Source: Neobacillus niacini NBRC 15566
GTDB lineage: Bacteria; Bacillota; Bacilli; Bacillales; Cytobacillaceae
Assembly (NCBI RefSeq): GCF_001591505.1
Contig: NZ_BCVA01000015.1
Location: 1-64,000 of the forward strand
Direction: 5' to 3'
DNA length: 64,000 nucleotides
Below the pieces are notes generated by a model, which saw only the letters and a program-made list of their open reading frames with translations, was not told the DNA's origin and ran no database searches. Every line of letters starts with the position of its first letter. The first letter of the stretch is position 1. This document shows positions 57,773 to 64,000 of this stretch, one piece after another. Position numbers and translations under genes: made by a program.

Positions 57773-58651
57773 ATGAAGTTAGCAAACAAAATTGGAATTA
57801 TTGTTGATAGTCTTCGGGTGCCAGTACGTGAAGGTCTAAAACTGGCAAAGGAGATGGGCGCGGATGGCGTTCAAATTTATGCTGTTGATGGGGAGATGGC
57901 CCCGGAAAATTTAACTGCTGCTGCGCGACGTGATTTAAAAGACTATATCTCTTCATTAGGGTTAGAAATATCGGCACTTTGCGGCGACCTCGGGGGACAC
58001 GGATTTCAAGATAGCGAAATGAATCCGCAAAAAATTGAGAAATCAAAGAGAATCCTAGATTTGGCTGTTGAATTAGGAACCAATATTGTTACTACCCATA
58101 TTGGAATTATCCCGGAGGATCCTGCCTCTCATGTATATGAATCGATGCAAAAGGCCTGTGAGGAATTAGGCGTATATGCCAAAAGCTTATATGCTTATTT
58201 TGCGATTGAAACAGGTCCGGAAACGTCCTTACGACTGAAGACATTTTTGGATACTCTTAGCACCAATGGTGTTTCCGTCAACTTTGATCCAGCGAATATG
58301 GTCATGGTAACCGGGGATGATCCTGTTGAGGGGGTTAAGCTTTTGAAGGATTATATCGTTCATACTCATGTAAAGGACGGGGTTAGGAATAAACCTGTAG
58401 ACCCGCGTGATGTTTATGGCGCACTCGGTTATGGCGGCGGAGTGGACCATGAGCAAATTTCCAAGATGGTAACCGAAGGAGAATATTTCCGCGAGCTTCC
58501 GTTAGGCGAGGGAAAGGTTAACTTCCCAAGCTATTTCGCTGCCCTTCAGGAGATTGGTTATCAAGGCTACTTAACGATTGAGAGAGAAGTAGGGACGAAT
58601 CCCGTTCATGATATTCGTGAGGCGATTACCTTTATCCGGAGATTTAAATAA
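57773..58651 (+). CDS. Sugar phosphate isomerase/epimerase family protein B
   Basis: 292 residues, xylose-isomerase-like TIM barrel. Metal ligands in FAIETGPETS, NFDPANMVMV, VHTHVKDG and LTIEREVG. It is only distantly similar to isomerase A. GATGAGGTG precedes the ATG. It closes the cluster; a palindromic repeat with terminator potential follows. Confidence 0.85.
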   Translation: MKLANKIGIIVDSLRVPVREGLKLAKEMGADGVQIYAVDGEMAPENLTAAARRDLKDYISSLGLEISALCGDLGGHGFQDSEMNPQKIEKSKRILDLAVELGTNIVTTHIGIIPEDPASHVYESMQKACEELGVYAKSLYAYFAIETGPETSLRLKTFLDTLSTNGVSVNFDPANMVMVTGDDPVEGVKLLKDYIVHTHVKDGVRNKPVDPRDVYGALGYGGGVDHEQISKMVTEGEYFRELPLGEGKVNFPSYFAALQEIGYQGYLTIEREVGTNPVHDIREAITFIRRFK

Positions 58652-58665
58652 TAGACATTAAAAAA

Positions 58666-58712
58666 GGAAGGGAATTCCCTTCCTCAGGCTGTCGGAAAAG
58701 TCCTCGACAGAC
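58666..58712. repeat. Interspersed double-hairpin repeat, copy B
   Basis: The perfect palindrome GGAAGGGAATTCCCTTCC is followed by TCAGGCTGTCGG and CCTCGACAG, which pair imperfectly. It bounds the hairpin array on the left, and a third copy bounds it on the right in the opposite orientation. It may also end transcription from the isomerase gene. Confidence 0.7.
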
Positions 58713-58748
58713 ACTTTTGCGCTGCTGTTTTCTTATATAGATGCGTAC

Positions 58749-59180
58749 GATTTGTCCTCAGACTCTGGATTGAGGACGAATCATTCTAGTGGAGCGTACG
58801 ATTTGTCTTCAAGACCCTAGAATTGAGGACAAATCCCGTTGTCGGAGCGAACGATTTGTCCTCAAGACCTTGGATTGAGGACAAATCCCGCAGTAGGAGC
58901 GAACGATTTGTCCCCAAGACCCTAGATTGAGGACAAATCCCGCAGTCGAAGCGAACGATTTGTCCCCAAGACCCTAGATTGAGGACAAATCCCGCAGTCG
59001 GAGCGAACGATTTGTCCCCAAGACCCTAGCTTGAGGACAAATCCCGCTGGCGGAGCAAACGATTTGTCCCCAAGACCCTAGCTTGAGGACAAATCCCGCA
59101 GTAGAAGCGAACGATTTGTCCTCAAGACCCTAGCCTGAGGACAAATCCGCAGTAGGAGCGAACGATTTGTCCTTAAACAG
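58749..59180. repeat. Array of eight and a half 52-bp hairpin units
   Basis: Units begin at 58749, 58800, 58853, 58905, 58957, 59009, 59061, 59113 and 59164, so the period is 51-53 bp. Each unit is GCGAACGATTTGTCC..AAGACCCTAG..TTGAGGACAAATCCCGCAGT, with GATTTGTCCTCAA pairing to TTGAGGACAAATC. The last unit is cut after the first arm. No spacer sequence differs between units, so it is not CRISPR. The remaining gap to the next gene (59181-59245) is AT-rich and shows no feature. Confidence 0.9.
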
Positions 59181-59245
59181 CACGTACAATATTTAATAAA
59201 AATCGATAGTTCAGACTCAGGAAAAATAAAAAGACGCCGAGACAA

Positions 59246-59290
59246 ATCCACTTTCTCGACAATTTGAGGAAGGGTATCCCCTTCCTTTTT
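59246..59290. repeat. Interspersed double-hairpin repeat, copy C (inverted)
   Basis: CTTTCTCGACAATTTGAGG then AAGGG-TATC-CCCTTCC and T5. It is the reverse complement of copies A and B. On the plus strand it has the shape of a terminator, and it lies just past the end of the minus-strand permease gene. Confidence 0.7.
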
Positions 59291-59298
59291 CCAATCCA

Positions 59299-60420
59299 TC
59301 ACCTAGCAGCAACGATCGATTTTCTTTTATACAGCCAAGACCCAAGTAAAAAGGTAATAACTCCCCAGATAACTAATACTCCAATCCCAAACCATAGTGT
59401 CCCCGAAAGCACACCTGTCTCATAGACCATACTATCACGCAAGCCTTCTGCAAAATAGGTGAGCGGCAGGATATTGGATACTGGCTGCAGCCAATCCGGC
59501 ATTGTTTCAATCGGAAAGAACACACCGCTTAAAAACATCATGAGGAAGCTGACAATGTTTGCTACTCCCATATAAGCATTTTGTGTACTGCTAAAAGAAG
59601 AAATAAAGTAACCTAATGCATTAAAGGAAAGTGCTCCTATTAAAAAGATGATCGTCAGGCTGAAAAAATTGATGTAGAGGTTTGCCCCAAAAATAAAAAC
59701 CCCAATGAGTGACAATAACAGAATCTGAATAATACTGAATAACAGCCGCATCACCATATCACTTAGACCGAAAATCCCCATTTTTGCGGGTGTCATCCGC
59801 AGCCTTTTGATCAATCCTTTGCGGCGCATTTCCACTAAATCAACCATACCAAACATACCGCCCTGGGCAATCGACAGGGCAATCATCCCGGTTAACAGAA
59901 AATCTGTATAGTCCAATTCATTTGTACTAGCCGTAACCGATTCAAATTGAATGTCATAGGTCGGGGTTGCACCAACCGCCGACAGGTTTGCCTGCTGAAC
60001 AATTTTATCAAGAATCGCTGATAGGGCTTGGGTTGTTACCCCTTGTTCATCTTCTTTGTTTACGACCAGTACGAAGGAGGTGTCTTCTGCGGATTCAGGC
60101 AAGACGATGGCCGCATCCACTTCTTGGTCTTTCACCCATTGCTCGGCAGTGCTGCGACTAACCGGTTCGCCCGATTTAACATCCAGAATAGGAAGTTGAT
60201 TAATCTGGGTTAACAGCATTTCTGAAGCAGGATTTGGATTATCTGCTACAATGGCTATTTCAGACTGAAATTCATCATCAGAGCTGCCGCTAAAAATAAC
60301 CATGAAGATGACCATTAGAATGACGGGGAAAAAGATCCCCCAAAACCATGCTTGTTTTTCGCGAAGGGTTAATTTTAATTGCGCAGCGAACATTTTTTTA
60401 AATTGATTGAAATTGTTCAA
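59299..60420 (-). CDS. ABC-2 type export permease
   Basis: About 373 residues. One membrane helix at ~25-45, a large outside domain (~50-175), then five helices in the C-terminal half (LLTGMIALSIAQGGMFGMVD onward, with FLSGVFFPIETMPDWLQP). This is the ABC2 drug/lipid exporter build (YhgE/LinL-like). TTG at 60420, 7 nt after GGAGGG and 2 nt after the ATPase stop, is the start; an ATG at 60435 would overlap the ATPase gene. Substrate unknown; it forms an exporter with the upstream ATPase. Confidence 0.85.
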   Translation of the reverse strand: MNNFNQFKKMFAAQLKLTLREKQAWFWGIFFPVILMVIFMVIFSGSSDDEFQSEIAIVADNPNPASEMLLTQINQLPILDVKSGEPVSRSTAEQWVKDQEVDAAIVLPESAEDTSFVLVVNKEDEQGVTTQALSAILDKIVQQANLSAVGATPTYDIQFESVTASTNELDYTDFLLTGMIALSIAQGGMFGMVDLVEMRRKGLIKRLRMTPAKMGIFGLSDMVMRLLFSIIQILLLSLIGVFIFGANLYINFFSLTIIFLIGALSFNALGYFISSFSSTQNAYMGVANIVSFLMMFLSGVFFPIETMPDWLQPVSNILPLTYFAEGLRDSMVYETGVLSGTLWFGIGVLVIWGVITFLLGSWLYKRKSIVAAR

Positions 60421-60422
60421 GC

Positions 60423-61352
60423 CTAATCCCTCCATTCCTTCCCTGTAAAAGCAATAAAGACATCTTCGAGACTCATTTCACGGATGGAAACCTGTTCGAC
60501 TTGGTATTCCTTTTCCTTTGTGAATTTGAACAAATCCAACAGCGTATCCTCAGGTTTGATCGCCCATAACTTTAATGCTGCTCCATCTTGCTCGGTACGG
60601 GAGACTGAGGTAAGCTGGTTCGCAAAGGTGTCTGCTTCTTTAGCTGCTTTCTCCCCATCCAGAAAGGCTAATCGTATTTCTCGCTCTTTTGTAAGTTTTT
60701 CAATAAGGGCGGAAGGTGTATCGATAGTCACGATATTACCTTGGTCCACAATACATACACGATCGCTCAGTTTTTCTGCTTCTTCCATATAATGTGTGGT
60801 TAAAATAGTCGTTTTACCTAACTTTTTTAGTTCGAGGATGATATCCCATATGTGACGGCGTGCCTGCGGGTCAAGACCAGTAGTCGGTTCATCAAGGAAA
60901 ATAATGTCAGGGTCACTAATCATCGCCAGTCCAATCGCAAGCCGTTGGCGCTGACCGCCTGAAAGTTTTTTTACTTGATTTTTACGATGTTCGGTTAAGT
61001 TGATAAGTTGAAGAATATCTTCCGTTGGCCTTGCCTTTTCGTAGAAAGTAGCAAAAAGATCTAAATTTTCTTCTGGTGTTAATAAATCAAACATTGCACT
61101 AGATTGCGGTTGAACGCCAATTTTCATCTTTATCGCAACTGCATGTTGTCCCCAGTTCATGTCCCCAAAGCGGATTTCACCATGGTCAGGTATTACCAAG
61201 CCTTCAATCATTTCCAGTGTAGTCGTTTTTCCTGCTCCATTTGGCCCAATGATGGTGAATACTTCTCCCGCCTCTACAGAAAAGCTAATGTCCTGAACAG
61301 CCTTGATTGATCCGAATGATTTTTGTAAGTTTTTCACTTCTAGAACGTTCAT
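60423..61352 (-). CDS. ABC exporter ATPase
   Basis: About 309 residues. Walker A GPNGAGKTT, Q loop GVQPQSSAMFD, signature LSGGQRQRL, Walker B DIIFLDEPTTGLDP and switch TTHYMEEA are complete. A C-terminal ~80-residue extension ending MSLEDVFIAFTGKEW is the DUF4162 type found in drug and bacitracin-like exporters. ATG 61352 with AGGAGA is preferred to an upstream start at 61376. It cannot serve the three sugar importers, which use MsmX-like ATPases of a different class. Confidence 0.92.
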   Translation of the reverse strand: MNVLEVKNLQKSFGSIKAVQDISFSVEAGEVFTIIGPNGAGKTTTLEMIEGLVIPDHGEIRFGDMNWGQHAVAIKMKIGVQPQSSAMFDLLTPEENLDLFATFYEKARPTEDILQLINLTEHRKNQVKKLSGGQRQRLAIGLAMISDPDIIFLDEPTTGLDPQARRHIWDIILELKKLGKTTILTTHYMEEAEKLSDRVCIVDQGNIVTIDTPSALIEKLTKEREIRLAFLDGEKAAKEADTFANQLTSVSRTEQDGAALKLWAIKPEDTLLDLFKFTKEKEYQVEQVSIREMSLEDVFIAFTGKEWRD

Positions 61353-61538
61353 TTCGTCTCCTGCCTTTCCTTGCACCTACGGACTATTGCCCTGTTTTTC
61401 TATATGTTCTATTTAAGGAAATCATTCGAACTTTATGCTAAATTGCTGTGGTTCAGTGCTGTTCAACATTCTGCCATATCATTTCAAACAAACTGTGAAC
61501 TTAACACTATACCCATGTTACTAATTGCCAAAATCCAA

Positions 61539-61544
61539 TATAGT
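61539..61544 (+). promoter_or_regulatory. Probable -10 of DoxX copy 2
   Basis: TATAGT in the context TATAGTGTAAGTATAAAGAA, matching the leader of DoxX copy 1 almost base for base. The upstream Rex/FNR-like palindrome of copy 1 is here reduced to a lone TGTGAA near 61494. Confidence 0.5.
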
Positions 61545-61587
61545 GTAAGTATAAAGAACAAGTAAATTTTGAAAGGCGGAATGACTT

Positions 61588-62091
61588 ATGTTTAACACCT
61601 TTTTAAGAGAAAATAAAATCTCAGCAGCGATCTTAACTATTCTTCGTTTATACCTTGGCTATGCTTGGTTCACAGCAGGTTATCATAAAATTACAGGCGG
61701 ATTTGACGCTTCAGGATTTCTGAAAAATGCAGTAGCGAATCCAGTAAAGGGTCCAGATGGCAACATGGTGTACAGCTGGTATGTAAGCTTCTTAGAAAAC
61801 TTTGCGTTACCAAACATTGATGTGTTTAACTTCATCGTTCCTTGGGGCGAACTATTAATCGGTTTAGGGCTTATGCTTGGATGTTTAACAACTGCAGCTA
61901 TGTTTTTCGGTCTAGTAATGAACTTCTCTTTCTTCTTAGCCGGAACTGTATCTCATAATCCAACAGACATTTTCTTAGGCTTCATCATCTTGACAGCAGG
62001 CTTCAACGCAGGTAAATATGGTTTAGACTACTGGGTAGTACCATTTATCAACAAAACTGTTAGAAAAAATAAAGCAAAAGTAGCAGCCTAA
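61588..62091 (+). CDS. DoxX family membrane protein (copy 2)
   Basis: 167 residues, four membrane helices. It differs from copy 1 (1348-1857) mainly in residues ~47-70 and in the lysine-rich tail. AAAGGCGG and the bases around the start are the same as in copy 1. It is monocistronic, between the export ATPase gene (divergent) and a bidirectional terminator. Function as for copy 1: a small membrane protein with possible redox role, not specified further. Confidence 0.8.
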   Translation: MFNTFLRENKISAAILTILRLYLGYAWFTAGYHKITGGFDASGFLKNAVANPVKGPDGNMVYSWYVSFLENFALPNIDVFNFIVPWGELLIGLGLMLGCLTTAAMFFGLVMNFSFFLAGTVSHNPTDIFLGFIILTAGFNAGKYGLDYWVVPFINKTVRKNKAKVAA

Positions 62092-62102
62092 CTCTAGGCA
62101 GC

Positions 62103-62142
62103 AAAAAGACGATTCGAATCACCCTCGAATCGTCTTTTTTTA
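62103..62142 (+). terminator. Terminator after DoxX copy 2
   Basis: AAAAAGACGATTCGA / TCGAATCGTCTTTTT with T tract. The A-rich left side makes it work for the convergent GH84 gene as well. Confidence 0.9.
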
Positions 62143-62151
62143 CTGAATAGC

Positions 62152-64000
62152 TTATTTTTTATCTACTTTTATTTCATAAATAGCTGGGTTTTTTCCTTCC
62201 GGCCATTCAATCTTTAAATCTAGCACAGGTGGGATATGATCCGTTGAGAAAAATTGGTAACCGGAATCAATGGTACCAAGCTTTCTCCAACCTGTTACAG
62301 TTCGTACAGAAACTTCACTGCCTGATAAGTCGTTTGGATTTTCTAAAATAGTAATCCCCGTTACAGTCTTTTCTGCCTCCCCAATATGATAAAGAATTTC
62401 ACCAGCTTCTGTTCCTGCGGGTTTGAACTTCGTATTGAGATTGCCATCGATTAGATAATCCTTGGTATTTCCGTTTGTATTTGCTGCAGTGGTTAAAATT
62501 GTTGGATTATTGACCTCAGGGTAATACTTGCCATCATTGATGACCAATTCCTGCATCCGCACCCACTTATCTGAACCAACCTTTGTTCTTGTCATCTTAA
62601 ATCTTAAGTACTTGATTTTTTGGTCTAAATCTCTGACTTCTTTTGCTCGGTATGGGGATTCGTGCTGGTCAAATATCGCTTCGGCCAAGTCTGCATTTGA
62701 TGCTTCACCCTCATTTGGCCCATCTTGACTGCCAAAGGTCATGACGGTCGTCCAATCATTACCATCTAATGACGCTTCTAGAATAGCGTGCCTTGGGAAA
62801 TCATGCTCACCCTCATTAATTACTGCTTTTAGGCTATTAAGTGTAATTTCTTGACCCATATCGTAGGTAATATACTTGCCGGCTGTTTGACTATTCTTAA
62901 ACCAACCAGGCGTATTGAAATCGCCATCAAAGAGGTCAAGCGGGTTTTCTACACTCGTATAATTTGTATCTTTGACGGATTTAGGTTCAACCTCAAAGGA
63001 AGTTACAGTTAGACGATCTAAAGTAAACTCTACGGGCTTTGCTTGTTTATTAAGCAGCCTGATATATCTGGCATCAGCGAGAGAAGCGTCGCTTTTTACC
63101 TTCTCCCACTTTAAGCCATTTAAGGATGTTTCTAGTGTTAATCTTTTTACAGTAGGAGCTTCAATATCAATAATATCTTTCACTCTGCTTAATTTTACGC
63201 CTAGGTATTCACCTTTGTTTAGCGTAATTGAACCAGCCGCATTAATGGAAGTGGTTGTCTTGTTTTCTGTTAGTTCAACGTTTTTGTACGCTTCTACATT
63301 CGTAAAGATACTTGCTGTTGTTTCTGCCTCCTGAAGTTCCAGCAGTTGTGCAACCTTTGGTGAAATTTTAGACTCTAAGTTATCGGTAAATGGCTGCAAT
63401 CTCTTTTTAGCTGGTTTTGCTTTCATCGTGCCGCTTAATAATGGACGATCATAGTCCAAGCTTTGCTGGCGTAGAGCCGTTGCTTTTGCAAAGTGATTCC
63501 AGGTGTCTGATTTATTTCCTTTTTCAATGGCAAGGTCTGTTTTAATAAACTCGATGTCAGCTAATACCATGTCTCTTAACGCATTGACAAATGGCGCTAA
63601 CTCTTCCTTTAACTTTTCATTCTTTGTTTTTGCTAAAAATTCGTTAGCGGCGTCAGCAATTATCTGGAGCTGTGCAATTGCTTCTGGTGCAACGTCCTTT
63701 AATGATTCCGCGTTATTCACTTTAGATGTAATAGAATCTAACAAACTCCTAATATCTTCACTCTCTGACAGTTTAAGCCCATTAGGATCGGCATCGGACA
63801 TATGTTTTGCTAAGATATGAAACTCTTCTGCTGCATCTGGTTCGATATAGTGAAAGCTATCCTCCCAGCTTTTTTGTGCGTCAAACTTTTCTGTATTCCA
63901 CGCATAATCAGCAACAGCGAAGATGGCGATTTTTGAAGCTTCTGCTTCCTGCATTGGGTTAGTCACAGCACCAGCGAGATTTTTAATCCCAGTCTGAAGC
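62152..64000 (-). CDS. GH84-like beta-N-acetylglucosaminidase/hyaluronidase, partial
   Basis: About 616 residues are visible; the start lies past the right edge, since the frame stays open to 64000. The first visible part has NPMQEAEASKIAIFAVADYAWN, the end of the GH84 catalytic barrel. A helical region follows (~55-230), then beta-rich domains that include a discoidin/F5-8C-like module (VENPLDLFDGDFNTPGWF, YITYDMGQEITLNSLKAVI) and a last domain ending EIKVDKK. No LPxTG anchor at the C-terminus. Related enzymes are secreted and act on GlcNAc-bearing glycans or hyaluronan. A signal peptide would be outside the window. Confidence 0.8.
   Translation of the reverse strand, partial: LQTGIKNLAGAVTNPMQEAEASKIAIFAVADYAWNTEKFDAQKSWEDSFHYIEPDAAEEFHILAKHMSDADPNGLKLSESEDIRSLLDSITSKVNNAESLKDVAPEAIAQLQIIADAANEFLAKTKNEKLKEELAPFVNALRDMVLADIEFIKTDLAIEKGNKSDTWNHFAKATALRQQSLDYDRPLLSGTMKAKPAKKRLQPFTDNLESKISPKVAQLLELQEAETTASIFTNVEAYKNVELTENKTTTSINAAGSITLNKGEYLGVKLSRVKDIIDIEAPTVKRLTLETSLNGLKWEKVKSDASLADARYIRLLNKQAKPVEFTLDRLTVTSFEVEPKSVKDTNYTSVENPLDLFDGDFNTPGWFKNSQTAGKYITYDMGQEITLNSLKAVINEGEHDFPRHAILEASLDGNDWTTVMTFGSQDGPNEGEASNADLAEAIFDQHESPYRAKEVRDLDQKIKYLRFKMTRTKVGSDKWVRMQELVINDGKYYPEVNNPTILTTAANTNGNTKDYLIDGNLNTKFKPAGTEAGEILYHIGEAEKTVTGITILENPNDLSGSEVSVRTVTGWRKLGTIDSGYQFFSTDHIPPVLDLKIEWPEGKNPAIYEIKVDKK

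Noticed and set aside
58749-59180. CRISPR array
   Set aside because: The repeats are regular, but there are no unique spacers: the whole 52-bp unit is repeated, each unit is itself a palindrome, and no cas gene is in the window.
59078-59302. A 74-codon minus-strand reading frame with repeated RTNRSLLLR
   Set aside because: It is a by-product of the tandem hairpin array; it has no proper ribosome site and its repeats mirror the DNA repeats.
60423-61352. The missing ATPase for the three sugar importers
   Set aside because: It has the DUF4162-type extension, is coupled to an ABC-2 export permease and lacks the regulatory domain of MsmX/MalK proteins.

Overview
The window reads as chromosome of a low-GC Gram-positive of the Bacillus/Neobacillus type. 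Supporting signs are strong GGAGG ribosome binding sites with frequent TTG/GTG starts, CcpA (cre) operators, a PucR-type AdeR/ald pair, YesM/YesN-type two-component systems, LplB/LplC-type permeases, a YesL homologue and hairpin-rich intergenic repeats. No rRNA, tRNA, transposase, phage gene or CRISPR array was seen.

Layout. (1) 1-5.5 kb: tail of a 52-bp-period hairpin array, a NERD nuclease-domain gene, a DoxX membrane protein, an APH(6)-type kinase, an S9 peptidase and a YdjM-type membrane protein. (2) 5.5-11.1 kb: an alanine module (alr, ald, adeR-like activator, AAT-family permease). (3) 11.3-19.9 kb: a beta-glucoside module (binding protein, two permeases, sensor kinase, AraC-type regulator, GH1 enzyme, ROK kinase). 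(4) 20.6-42.1 kb: a sialoglycan module. It holds a regulator and an unusual double-sensor kinase, two paralogous binding proteins around one permease pair, a sialidase, an SGNH esterase, YesL, a Gfo/Idh/MocA oxidoreductase, NanA, NanE, NanK, a GH123-like enzyme, a GH35 beta-galactosidase and a YhcH/NanQ-type protein. (5) 42.2-58.7 kb: a third two-component system and importer, then a sulfatase, a GH2 beta-galactosidase, a GH29 fucosidase and two dehydrogenase/isomerase pairs. (6) 58.7-64 kb: a second hairpin array, an ABC export pair, a second DoxX copy and the 3' part of a secreted GH84 enzyme.

How it fits together. Sialidase, sialate catabolism, fucosidase, two beta-galactosidases, a GH123-like hexosaminidase, a sulfatase and GH84 point to animal-type glycans (mucin O-glycans, glycolipid sugars or glycosaminoglycan pieces). 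Apart from GH84, whose N-terminus lies outside the window, none of these enzymes has a visible signal peptide, whereas each importer has a lipoprotein binding protein. The picture is import of intact decorated oligosaccharides followed by sequential trimming in the cytosol. None of the three importers has an ATPase gene here, so a shared MsmX-type ATPase elsewhere is expected. Candidate cre sites lie next to four transport promoters, and three YesMN-type systems are placed to sense substrate.

Limits: all assignments come from reading motifs and context; no database search was run. Substrates of the importers, the GH123-like enzyme and the dehydrogenase/isomerase block are inferred.
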